Assembly (NCBI GenBank): GCA_033296885.1
Contig: MU863926.1
Coordinates: forward strand, 1-64,000
Source: Triangularia verruculosa
Taxonomy: Eukaryota; Ascomycota; Sordariomycetes; Sordariales; Podosporaceae
Direction of reading: 5' to 3'
Length of the DNA stretch: 64,000 nucleotides
Shown: piece after piece, positions 1 to 10,657 of the stretch
Position numbering within the stretch: position 1 is the stretch's first letter
Layout of the letters: each line of letters begins with the position of its first letter
Position numbers and translations under genes: made by a program
The notes under the pieces: generated by a model
What the model was told of the DNA's origin: nothing
Seen by the model: the letters and a program-made list of their open reading frames with translations, nothing else
Database searches by the model: none

Positions 1-532
1 TGAACACTGTTGAATTTTCCAAGCCATTGAAGCCCTGTATTCCATAGGGCTTAAACACACTGTAAAATCCACAAACAAATGCTGTATTTCAACATATAAT
101 TATAAAATCGAATTTATTATTAATAAAATAATATTATATTACTACTTATAACTTTACTTTTTATAAAAACTTTATATTATTAAAAAGTATTTTAATAAAT
201 ATTTAAATAAGTTTTTTATTTAATTTAGTATATTTTAAACGATAATATTAATTTTAATTATTAAAAAATTAAAAAAAAAGATTAAGATGTACGTAAATTA
301 TCGAAAATTAGATATAATTATTATAAAAAACCGATATTTTATTTCTTTAATCCGTAAAATATTTAATATATTATATTATTTAAAATATTTTATTAAAATA
401 GTATTAAAATAGGTATGGCTCATATACAGGCCTAAGGGCCCTGTAGCTAATACACTAATAGCGTAGCGGAATTGTCACACATGATACCTGTAGCTCACTG
501 CTGGGGTGCTAGGCTACAGCACCTGGTAGGTG
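1..532. other. AT-rich, probably RIPed flank
   Basis: About 100-415 is extremely AT-rich, almost only A and T with long TAATA and TTATT runs and stops in every frame, as expected for heavily RIPed repeat DNA. Bases 1-60 and 421-532 have more ordinary composition. I see no coding sequence. The original repeat cannot be named because too little unmutated sequence is left. Confidence 0.6.
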
Positions 533-537
533 CTGTA
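533..537. repeat. Target-site duplication CTGTA, left copy (outer solo LTR)
   Basis: The five bases CTGTA directly precede TGTGACGAACCCC, the terminus of the outer solo LTR. The same five bases occur at 7001-7005 directly after its other end. Confidence 0.75.
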
Positions 538-926
538 TGTGACGAACCCCTGTACAGAACCTCTGAAAGGGATACTCGGTTGAAGGCTACTTCTGACAAT
601 TGGTTCGGTGCAGCTAAACAGTGCACAACAAGATGTCTCAATGTAAACACAAGGTACCGTGAATACAAGCTGTGATTGCATACTGCGGAACTATCTACAA
701 GCTATCTAGTTCCTCCGTATATATAGACCATGAATCCCTAAATACCTCCGTACCTGGATCACTCTCGCTCACCAGCGACCCGTGGTGATCCTTCTTGCGC
801 TCACCACGCTCGTCAGGTGATCGCGGTGATCTGGCTCACCCTTGCCAAGCAGTGAGCCTCCTCCGACCCTGACAGCCTTGCTGCTGTGCCCCTTTCTTCC
901 GATTGGCCGGCATGGTTAGCTGCAGT

Positions 927-931
927 CCCCG
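927..931. repeat. Target-site duplication CCCCG, left copy (inner element)
   Basis: CCCCG precedes the 5' LTR that starts at 932. The identical five bases follow the 3' LTR at 6965-6969. Five-base duplications are usual for Ty3/gypsy integrases. Confidence 0.85.
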
Positions 932-1331
932 TGTCACGAATATGATGTGGACACCCGAAAGGAACAACCAATAGGAAAGAGGAGGCATGGTAGCCAATCA
1001 GAGGAAAGGAGGATAAACCAATAAGAGGTGGATCATCCGGGACATGAAGGAATCATGAGTGATTCCTGGGAATCACTTATAATCCTTAAGAATCAGTCAT
1101 AATCCGAGGAGCAATAGAATGATCTAGGTCTTGGTATTAGGTCTATATATATAGAGGAACTAGATAGTTTATAGATAATTCTATAGTATATAATTACAGC
1201 TTATATTTATAATATCTTATATTTATATTGAGATATCTTATTATATATTATTTAACTATACCAAACTAATTATCAGAAGTTACCTTCAACTAAATATCCC
1301 TTTTAGAGGTTTTATATAGGGGTTCGTTATA
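932..1331 (+). repeat. 5' LTR of the inner gypsy element
   Basis: This 400-bp LTR starts TGTCACGAATATG and ends TTCGTTATA (TTCGTCACA before mutation). The outer part, 932 to about 1120, keeps its C and G bases, while the inner part is converted (for example TTAGCTGCACC in the 3' copy is TTAACTATACC here). Confidence 0.92.
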
Positions 1332-1379
1332 CGTTATATACTCACTTTAACTCTATTATCGGATAAGTTAAAGGCGCTA

Positions 1380-3700
1380 AGTTAAACGCTATAGCCGGAA
1401 ATACCAATACCTAACCCACTATCGACCAACTCCTTACTCATATCCAGAAACTTAAAAACAAGTCGCGCCTCTCTTATAACGCCCTTATATAGAAGAGCGA
1501 TATATTCCACCGGGAGATCGGTACCTTACGTAAGGAAGGAGATTATATTAAATTCGAGGTTCCCGACCGCTACGGAGGAGCTAAAGGAGAACTGGGAGGA
1601 TTTTTAATTTAGCTTAAAGTATATTTTCGGTACTACCCTTCCCATTTCCCGGACGAGGAGTCCAAAGTAATATACGCTGCGTTTAGGCTTAAGGATAAGG
1701 CCCTTACCTAGTTCGAGTTAATTCTAAGAGATTATTTCGATAATAAATATAACGAAAGGGAGGATATTACTAAGAAGTATTTCAAAACGTATAAAGGATT
1801 CGAGGAGAAAATTAAAGAGGTATTTGGAGAGTATAATAAAAGCAAGTATACCCAGAAATAACTAACTAACCTTAAGTAGACTAAGTCTACTACCGACTAT
1901 ACTATAATATTTAAAATAGACATACTACGTAGCGAGATTAACGACGAAGGATTAATATAGTTATTTTATAATGGGCTTAAGGAAGAAGTTAAAGACGAGG
2001 TGTACCGATAGAAGCGACTAGAGATTATCGACGAATATATCGCAATAGCGGTCCGCATCGACAACCGGCAATACCAGCGCTGTAAAGAGCGTAAGGGCAT
2101 ACGTATACAAGAACCCTACCGTCCTAACGACAAGAAGAAGAGACGGCCTTACGGGACTCACGTCTTAGGAACTACCTACGTAGGGCCTATAAAGATAGAT
2201 GTAGTTTAGAAGCAGTTTAAAGGGAAGAACGATATTAAATGCTTTAACTATAGGAAAATAAGCTATTTTAAGGGAGATTATCGGGCACCTAAGTAGCTCC
2301 GTTAGAAGGAAAGAGAGACGGTAATAGTCGCTAAAATAATACGGGTAATAGAGATCTCTAGTATAAAGTATTCTAACGAAGATTTTCGGAATTTAACGGA
2401 TAATTATACTAATAGCGATTATAAGTACGAACCTTAGAAAGAAGAACTAATAGTCGACTCTAAAGGAGAAGACTACGTTATAAGATAAAAATTACCGGTT
2501 AAAGGAGCTACGAAATTAGAGGAAAGCACTGCTCTAGGACCCTCTAAAGAAACCCTACGACGATTAAAGCAGTTCTTTACTATAAATATAATTCGTACTT
2601 TAGACCTATACTCGGGAGGGACCCTAAATCAAGTTAAAGAACGAGTCTAAAGATTCGAAGAGAAAATAAAAGAACTCCGGAACTAACGGAAGGTAATTAA
2701 ATAATACTACTATAACTTCGAAAATAAAGTAATATAAACTATAAATAATCGCTAACCGCTTATATAATTCTAACAGGGAAATAAATAATAGATCGTCCCC
2801 GAAATCAAATTTAGGTAATACCGTAGAAGGCTACTATAATTAACTTATAGAGAGGGTAAGTTCGAATTTAGGGAACCAAATTAAGAGGAGTATTAGGAAA
2901 ATAAGGAGATCGCCAGTATAGGGCTCTCACAGATGCCCGGACAAGTACCTCGCTATAAATAATACGAACTATACGATGGAGATATAGTACAGTTATATCC
3001 CAGATACCTAGAGTATAGGAGGATACCTTGGTTCCAGTATATTATATATAAGTGCGTAGAGCATCACCAGAGTAAGGCTTTTTAAGAACACTGGCCAGTA
3101 CAGCAATTAGGAAGAAACGGAGATCCTAAGTCCGTCGTAAGGACCATAGCTAGGTGGGAACGATAATAGGAAGAGTTGGATAACTATTTCCTATAGAGAT
3201 AGGGGGACCTAGTTAAATTAGAGAAGGAACTCCAGATTATATAGTTTATACCTAGGTATATAAGATACTACCTTAAGTAGATAACTAATTAGGAAAGAGA
3301 CACTACTAACGAAGAAAAATATAAATTAACGTAATATAAGAGTCTAGATTATACGTTCTACTTATAAATAAAGGCTAAGAGATACTACGACGTTTAGGCC
3401 GAAGCTGAAGCTAAAGGTACGGTAAAAGGGCGGCGGATATATAATCGAAGGAGGATTTAATAAGGTATAAAAGACGAAAAATAGGAAGAAGCCTAACGAT
3501 AATAGTTAACCGATTTCGAACTATTAAATAGTTTAATAAAGAAAGACGCTTTAGAAACTTAATAATAATCGGGAAAAGGGCTATAGTCTTTTACGGAGAC
3601 TGTAAACTTCTAAAGGACTATAAGTAAAGTATCAGCGAGGTCGCTACTATATAAAGGGGGGGTATAAAAGATAAGAGATTACAAGTAGTAGTATATTAAA
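1380..3700 (+). pseudogene. RIPed gag of the gypsy element
   Basis: This stretch is full of stops, but protein-like segments can be read across them. A CCHC zinc knuckle lies at 2240-2281. Its first cysteine (TGC) survives, while the second cysteine, the histidine and the last cysteine all read TAT (tyrosine), as single RIP-type transitions would give. Acidic and lysine-rich segments surround it. No start codon can be chosen. The gag identity rests on position between the 5' LTR and the protease and on the knuckle. Confidence 0.7.
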
Positions 3701-3710
3701 AGGGTTTTTA

Positions 3711-5600
3711 AATGTAGGTACTCGTGGATAGTGGAGCAGAAGCGGACTTAATTTTACCAAGATTTATATAATAAGCCCGAGTTCTATGGAAGAAGAAGGA
3801 GGAAGAGGTTATTATGAAGGGACCCTTCCCTACGTAGTTAGTAATTAGAGAGACATTACTACTGGACATCACAGTATTAGGAAAAATAACGACAGTGATT
3901 TTCGACATTGTAGATATAGGGCCAGAAAAAGATATGATTCTGGGACAACTATGGTACGAGGACTATAACCCAGACATCGATTGGAAGGACGGTGGCCACC
4001 TACGACCGAGGATATATCGGGAGTATTCGACCAACGATGGGAGATCAGGAGCACGGCAGGAGCAGAGTGCGGGACAAGCACCCTCCACGGCACCACCGCA
4101 AGAGACACAAGAGGTATTAGTGTACTCAATCGACAAAGGCGGCAGGATCGAAGAAGTAGGGTTAGTAGGAACAGTTGCGTTGGTGGAAATTGCGGCAGCA
4201 ATGAAGGATAAATACGCCTATTACAACAATATGAAAAAGGGCGATAAGAAGGAGGTACCGGTGGAATACCGGGGGCATCCGGTGTTCACGGCAAAACACC
4301 TTCAAGGTCTACCAGAGAGGGGACCATGGGACCATGAGATCAAGCTCAAAGAAGGAGCAAAGCTTAAGCTCTTTCAGGTCTACCACACCAACGACAAGCA
4401 GAGTGAGGAGTTACGGAAGAAACGTTGCGAGAATGTGACCTCTGTAAAAGAACAAGAGCAGAGAGACACAAACCATACGGGTTCTTGGAGCCATTGCCAG
4501 TGGCAGAGCAACCGTGGAGTTCGGTATCGATAGACTTCATCACCAAACTACCAGAATCCAAGGACACAACTACGGGCGTCAAATACGATAGCATCTTGAC
4601 GGTAGTCGACAGGCTCACTAAGTGGGCATACTTCTTGCCCTATAGGGAGACCTGGACGGCGGAACAATTGGCGGATGTGGTGTTTCGGAACGTTACGGCA
4701 ACATACATATGGCCAAGGGAATTTATTACGGATCGCGATACTAAATTTGTATCGAAGTTTTGGAAGGCTCTAATAGAGCAAGTAGGAGTAAAAAGCAAGG
4801 CGTTATCAGTATACTACCCGCAGACGGACGGCTAGACGGAGAGGCTTAACCAGATTATAGAATAATACCTTCGGAATTATATTAATTTCAAGTAAGATAA
4901 TTAAGTTAAACTCTTACCAGCGGCATAGCTTACGTACAATACGGCACCTACGGAGACAACTAAAGTTACACCATTCTTCGCGAACTACGGTTTTAAGGCA
5001 GATCTACGGCAAAGACCAGAGGTAAAGGTGCCTAGGGCGGCAATAAAAGCAGGAAAACTATATATACTGCACACTAAACTCAAAGAAGAGCTCGAGTTCG
5101 TTCGGGAACGTATGCGCAAGTACTATAACACCAAACGGCTCGAGGGACCTCGCTTAAAGAAGGAGGATAAAGTGTTTTTATTAATATACAACCTCCGTAT
5201 AAAGAGGCCTAGTAAAAAGCTGGACTATAGAAGAGTAAATCCATTTAAAGTTAAAAGAAAGATATTAGAAACGGTATATAAGCTAGAATTACCTAGTACA
5301 ATACGTCTACGGTCATACACTTTTTACATCTCACTTCTGGAACTAATACCACCGGTAAGCAAGATTAATACCTAGAAAGTAGCGGAGGACGAAGAAAAAG
5401 AGTATAATATAAAAGAAGTACTGGATTTACGGATTAATAAAAGTCAATTAAAATACTTAATAGGATAGTTAGATTACCCAGCTACGGATAATTTATAGGA
5501 ACTAATAGTAAATCTAAATTATCCAGATAAGCTAAAAGAATTCTATCGGCGATATTTAGACCGACCTAAGTTAAACTAGACGATAAAAAGAAAAGGTACT
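3711..5600 (+). pseudogene. Internally deleted pol: protease, RT stub, integrase, chromodomain
   Basis: The aspartic protease has its Asp-Ser-Gly triad at 3727-3735 in the context LVDSGAEADLI. The frame then runs open from 3895, through the protease end (near GQLWYEDYNP) and a segment like the start of reverse transcriptase (near LPERGPWDHEI, about 4290-4370). At about 4418-4431 it jumps, one frame over, into the last part of an integrase zinc finger (CDLCKRTRAE) and the integrase core (SIDFITKLP; FITDRDTKF). The RT catalytic core and RNase H are therefore absent. The core stops at a RIP TAG at 4833 in QTDG-stop-TERLN. An integrase C-terminal module reads open at 5028-5375, and a chromodomain-like tail with stops lies at about 5400-5580. 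Confidence 0.85.
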
Positions 5601-5636
5601 TAGATTATAGGTAGTACTTATAAATCTAGATATTAA

Positions 5637-5707
5637 AAATCTTAACGGAAATCGAACCCGTATCTCCGACGTAGTAGTCGGCGTACTATATATTACACTA
5701 CAAAGTT
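5637..5707 (-). pseudogene. tRNA-like sequence inside the retroelement
   Basis: Read on the minus strand, this folds like a tRNA: acceptor arms AACTTTG and TAAGATT pair at six of seven positions, the D-stem GTGT/GTAC pairs with wobbles, the anticodon stem CCGAC/GTCGG is perfect, and a T-arm contains the B-box-like GGTTCGATTTC. A T-run (ATTTTTA) follows, as a Pol III terminator would. The anticodon loop has only six bases and the D-loop is AT-rich, so it is mutated and no amino acid can be assigned. It could be the head of a tRNA-derived SINE or a captured tRNA. Confidence 0.45.
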
Positions 5708-5789
5708 AATAAATACCTAGGGACCTACCTATAACTAACACTACAAACCTTAACTATCCTAAGGAGTTAAAGGAGTTCTACCGGAAAAA

Positions 5790-6500
5790 CCCTAGACGAC
5801 TAAGGGTAGGGAATACCGCGGAGAACCAGCTGTCGGAATTAAAGGAAAACCAGGAAAGGCGTAGGGGTCTAGGTCGCTTATAGGACCAATACCCGTACCA
5901 GCGGAGTCCTGGATTAGCTAATCCGGGGGGATGAAGGACTAGTCGAAAGACGAGTCGAGGGTAGGGGAGGCGGCCTTATTAACGGTCTCTTAGCGCTCTA
6001 ATTCTTCCAGTTCCTTTACGGTATTAAGACCCCGAAATATAGTCCGCGATATTTTCTTAAGCTATATTTTCTTCTATTTTCGCAGGCGCCGAACCTTTTC
6101 GTTCGTAACTTCGGCCTTAGCCTTAATCTATTCTCGAATATAACGGGTATTCTTAGTAGTAGCTTTAATTTACGTTTCCGCTAGTTCGAGCTCCGCCTTT
6201 ATAGCGTTATATTGTAAAATAATATAAGATAACTAACGAGGGGTAATCCCGAAGATATCGTAGCGAGGAAGACCGCGATAAATATACTTAAGGTAACGAA
6301 AGGATTCGGTAGGCGATACAATATAAGAAAAGTTACGGATAATATAAGCGGAATAAAGAGTAAGTATTTCGAAAGGACGATATAGAATTCTCGTCGCGAG
6401 GTCGAGACGGGTTAACGTCGGTAAGCGTTTGGATTTACTTACGTAATTAAATATCGTAGCGGTAGAGAAAGATAAAAAGGAGAACTTATGGTAGATAAGG
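5790..6500 (-). pseudogene. Antisense coding-like region between pol and 3' LTR
   Basis: The minus strand reads as a coherent protein from about 6340 to 5900, interrupted only by stops that RIP would make (CAA to TAA, CAG to TAG). The product would have a segment near LPRYDIFGITPR, then a Lys/Glu/Arg-rich helix that looks like a coiled coil, then a low-complexity tail. I do not recognise the family. It may be an extra antisense gene of the element or part of another inserted repeat. Confidence 0.35.
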
Positions 6501-6564
6501 ATAGTTATTAGCGAAAGGTTTTAAATAGGGTCGCCGAAACGTCGACCTAGGAGGGGGGGTATCG

Positions 6565-6964
6565 TGTTACGAATATAATGTGGATACCCGAAAGAAATAA
6601 CTAATAGGAAAGAGGAGGTATAGTAGTTAATTAGAGGAAAGGAGGATAGACTAATAAGAGGTGGATTATCCGGGATATAAAGGAATTATAAGTGATTCCT
6701 AGGAATTACTTATAATCCTTAAGAATTAGTTATAATCCGAGGAGTAATAGAATGATCCAGGTCTTGGTATTAGGTCTATATATACGGAGGAACTAGATAG
6801 CTTGTAGATAGTTCCGCAGTATATAATCATAGCTTATATTCACGGTATCTTATATTTACATTGAGACATCTTGTTGTGCACTGTTTAGCTGCACCGAACC
6901 AATTGTCAGAAGTTGCCTTCAACCGAATATCCCTTTCAGAGGTTCTGTACAGGGGTTCGTCACA
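6565..6964 (+). repeat. 3' LTR of the inner gypsy element
   Basis: This 400-bp LTR starts TGTTACGAATATAATG and ends TTCGTCACA. The pattern mirrors the 5' LTR: the inner part up to about 6755 is RIPed, while the outer 200 bases are essentially intact and match the outer solo LTR at 538-720 in reverse complement. Confidence 0.92.
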
Positions 6965-6969
6965 CCCCG
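6965..6969. repeat. Target-site duplication CCCCG, right copy
   Basis: This is the partner of 927-931, directly after the 3' LTR. Confidence 0.85.
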
Positions 6970-7000
6970 CCTGGCCCTGCTATATGGTTGGTCTGTGACA

Positions 7001-7005
7001 CTGTA
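7001..7005. repeat. Target-site duplication CTGTA, right copy
   Basis: This is the partner of 533-537, directly after the CTGTGACA end of the outer solo LTR. Confidence 0.75.
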
Positions 7006-9290
7006 GAACAGAGAATTAGTGGGTAACCTTCTATATTTGTGGCGATAGCCTTCTAAAGTCTACTATAATACTCTGTAGTAGGGTTCGCACTCGACCTCTA
7101 CCACATACCCACCGAGGGCCTTCCAGGGCCTTGCACCCCAGGGCGGGCAGATAGGCCAGAGTATGGCTTGGAAGACCCCGATTTTGGTGAGGTTGGCTAA
7201 AAAGCGACTCACGCCCATACAAAAGTTCACCCAAACCGCCCCCCCTATAACCAAAGTGCGGGTCATCGTAGGGTTAGGATTCCACCAATTATATAGGGCA
7301 TGTATATAGGCCTTAATAGCCTAAATATAAAATATAGGCCATTTTGATCCACTAAGGCCTCCGATGCAGGCCTTTGAAATGCCCTGAGGTAGTGGGTGGA
7401 GCCTTTCCTTGGGTGCCGGGTAGGCGAGGATTGCCGGGTAGGTGACTTTGCCGTTGACTTGGCCGAATCCAGTATTCCACCACAACCAACACTACGTAGT
7501 ATTACAGCAGCCAACCCACTGTAATTACAGGCCTCACGGGGACCTGTTTTAACAAAAAATTAATGTAATTATCCGAGCTTTTATTACTGTATCCGGCTGC
7601 AGCCGCTGCTGCATTTTTAGCTAGCCGTTTGCAACTGCTCGTATTATTTAATTAACTGTTTAAAGCCGCTGACGGATTATTTTTATATCCGTTGGGAGCC
7701 GTCAACATTATTTCCGTATCTGTTTAAAGCTAATGACAGTATTTATATATTTCTTGTATCTACGATAGTGATGCTACTTAATAGCAAGTGAGAGTAATGT
7801 CTATAATCCTTAAGGTATATAAGAAACGGCGTATACTTACCTTCGTTCTTATATATCTAACTACTCCTTGTAGACTAACCCGGCACATCAAGCTGCCGCA
7901 AGCTCCTTTTAGACACCAGAGAGAGACCCAGAGTTAGCTGAAGTCCATCGTACTCCCGTCGTTAAATTCCTCCCTTGATTTTTTCAGGTCAGCACCTCAT
8001 AGGTAAATAACATGACTTGCATACCTATTAAGAAACTCATGGAATGCAATTTGGCCACAAACAAACACCTTCCTTCGCAAATTGATATAATATCTAGAAA
8101 AGTCTTGCTAGAAACATAGGCATCATTTCTGGATACCAGGAAATGAAAGCCCCTATCTTGGTGTTAAGTTGCGTTGTCCGGCGAGCAAACGTTGTTTTTA
8201 CCCCCTAATTCCGTCTATCATCCTGAACATCGACTTCCGCGACGGCAAGGTATTGCATTTTAGCCGGTCTGCTCTCACCTCCCACATGAAATGATGACTA
8301 CCAGGTAGTCTTAAAACTGATCTCCTCATGTAATGCCATTAAAGTTTCATACCCGAGGTCCGAAGATGTCACCCTCCTTAGTCTAACATGGCATACTCCG
8401 ACCGAAGCGCCGTCATGGTTGTCCAATTCCAAGAAAAATGTCCTTTCTAGATCGACAGCGCCCCTGTATCCCCCTTCAAGTGCTGGAGATGGGGTATCCC
8501 TCTCGCCATTGCCTCTATAGCGTCCTGCTCAACGCATCATCAACTCTCGCGTCCGTTTATGAGATATGTCAAGGCCACATACAGAGCTAGTTTTGGCCTC
8601 TACGTGCCTTGGAGCTTACATCTCCTAGCAATCTCACTTGCTCCGGAAAACCTTCGGCCTTCATTTTAACCTTCATGAGCATGCGACTTCTAATCCAGGG
8701 CACTGTCATAGAGAGCCTGCTAGACTTTCATCCCATCGTCCCCTGACTCATAGAGGGCCTGCTGGCTGATGTTCATATAACGCCCGCGCAGACGCAATGC
8801 TCGATGACACTGTTGTCCGCACGCGCGAGCAGGACGTTCTGAGGCCAACTACCAGAGCCTTGTGGCCAACTCAAGACTATCACGCACACGTTGTAATATA
8901 GATCCTATTAACAGTCGTCTGAGCCTTCCAAAGCCCCTGGAGGAGTGGGGAGCAGAGAGTAACATACATATTTGAAGCTGTTTCGTAACAACACCCTGCT
9001 CCAAAGATTCCCCGTTTGAAAGTGACACTTGGTTCTATACAAAACACACCAGCTAGAAGTTCACTCGTCAGCTTACTCACCTTAAGCCACTACACTTGTG
9101 AAAGTGATTTTGAATCCCATACTGATTTGGTGTCCTGGACGTTCACCCTCATAACGAGACCCAGGAGCAAGTCAGAATAGTAGCGACAACAGACAACACT
9201 CGGCCCCTCGGCAGCCAAGCAGATCTGCTGTAACCTACTTATAAAGCCCAGCTCCTCCTAATCCATACTATCACCACGCCGACGCATATT
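7006..9290. other. Gene-poor DNA, possible old repeat remnants
   Basis: No reading frame here has a recognisable product or convincing splice sites. About 7540-7900 has several GCCGCTGAC/GCCGTCAAC-like pieces in AT-rich sequence, which may be a decayed repeat. About 8100-9200 is of ordinary composition with nothing I can name. Confidence 0.4.
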
Positions 9291-10000
9291 TAACGCCTGC
9301 TCGAGCATGGCAACACGCGCGCCCGCCCTATGTGACGTGGTCTTGTCGCTTGTGAGCAAGAGAGGGCATGCTAAGTAGCCCGAAGAAGCCTGTGTTAATA
9401 GAGTGACCGGTCTGCGAGCGCCTTGCGCGATTATCGCTGATGGACAAGCGAGAGCATATCGAGCGGGTCAGCGAAGCCCACCCCGGCGCGACTTATTGCT
9501 GATGGGGGAAAAGATGACATCGCGAGGGCTGGTGTGGTTATCTCTGGCATGGCAATCGGCGCGCGCGCACGCCCTATGTGGCTTGTCGCTGATGACCAAG
9601 GACGGTCATCTCAAGTGGGTCGATGAAACCCGCTCTGGCGCGACTTATCGTTGATGGACAAGAAAGGGCATGTCGACCGGGTCGACGGAGCCCGCTCTGG
9701 CAGGGCGACTGGGACGTGAGCGCCATGCGCAACTGGCCGCTCATGAAGGGAACTTGAAGTGGAAGTGAATGCGGGAGCCGAGAATACGATGTAAAGCGGG
9801 CCGATGATAGTGAACAAGACTTTGGAGTGAAATTCGAAAGCCGACGTGATGTCGAGGGGGTTGATGAAGCTAGCACCTGAATGGTATGGAGACTTGGACG
9901 CGCACGCTGTGTGCGACTTTCACTGATGAACAAGAGTTGAAGTGGGGATGTGACCTGAGTAGCGAAACCCAGGGGATTGGTAAAGTGTAATTGAGGAGGC
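9290..10000. repeat. Degenerate minisatellite-like tandem repeat
   Basis: A theme of the form CGCGACTTATCGCTGATGG..., followed by AAGAGAGGGCAT, then a purine-rich segment with GTCGA and GAAGCCC, recurs at about 9340, 9425, 9490, 9585, 9645 and 9925, mixed with CGCGCGCGC-type stretches. The units are roughly 70-150 bp and well diverged, so the period is uncertain. Open frames across it are by-products of the repeat and low stop density. Confidence 0.55.
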
Positions 10001-10657
10001 AATTCCATAAAGACGGTTTAATTGATCCTCTCCAGGCTTCACTTCATTGGAACATTCACATTCCCAAACACTCCATCGTGAGAGGCCTCCTTGTGAAAGG
10101 ATACTGCCACTTTCTTTGAGCCTCTGCTAAGAAGAAGACTATCTCTTTCCGGGGACGCGATTGGAACGGCAAATATCTATCTTTTTCTCAGGCACTATTG
10201 TTGCCAAAGCGACGAGGTGATCACGTCTCGATGGTGCTCTAGGTAGGTACCTAGGTAGCACTCTAAGACCAAAGAAAACAAAGGGTCCAATAGTGTTGTA
10301 TTTGGTCGAGATGCGTTCAATCAACTGAGCAACGATGCTGTCAGAGCTTTTTATACCTTCAAATTCGATACATCTGTTCACGACGTTGCTCTCCCATACT
10401 GAAAATCTAACACATGTTCACGAAGCAACAGCTGTTTCTAGCACCTGTTCAGATTGCGGGAGTTGCTCCTAAAAATCGCCTACTCTCTTTCTCGAAAAAG
10501 AAAATGGGAAGTTCATTTCCTTCATTCATGCCTCATCATCCACTTCACTCCATCCCAGCCGCATACCCCCTCCCTTCACATGCGCCCCTATGAAGAAGCA
10601 GTAAACCTTTTTCCCTCCACCCCAAAACCCAGCACACCCAAATCTCCTCTGTCCAGC

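Larger units (their letters stand above)
932..6964 (+). mobile_element. RIPed Ty3/gypsy chromovirus-like retrotransposon
   Basis: Two 400-bp LTRs (932-1331 and 6565-6964) with TG...CA ends bound a 5.2-kb interior and are flanked by perfect 5-bp duplications. In the interior I can follow a gag with a zinc knuckle, a protease, a remnant of the start of reverse transcriptase, an integrase and a chromodomain-like tail, in the order of Ty3/gypsy chromoviruses. Almost all differences between the LTRs are C/T or G/A transitions, as RIP makes. Stops such as TAG and TAA replace CAG and CAA codons throughout. The RT core and RNase H are missing, so the copy is dead both by deletion and by RIP. It is inserted in an older inverted solo LTR. 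Confidence 0.92.
538..7000 (-). mobile_element. Inverted solo LTR, split by a nested element
   Basis: Bases 538 to about 720 are the near-perfect reverse complement of the end of the LTR at 6565-6964. They begin TGTGACGAACCCC, the inverse of the LTR terminus. Beyond about 725 the sequence diverges (a different U3), running to 931. It then resumes after the inner insertion at 6970 and ends ...GTCTGTGACA at 7000, matching the inverse of an LTR start (TGTCAC). The two parts make a 425-bp LTR with TG...CA ends, flanked by CTGTA at 533-537 and 7001-7005. It is hardly RIPed. This is best read as a solo LTR of a related gypsy element in reverse orientation, later hit by the 932-6964 element. Confidence 0.75.

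Noticed and set aside
9574..10008. 144-codon minus-strand frame
   Set aside because: It lies over the degenerate tandem repeat; its open length follows from the repeat and it has no family features.
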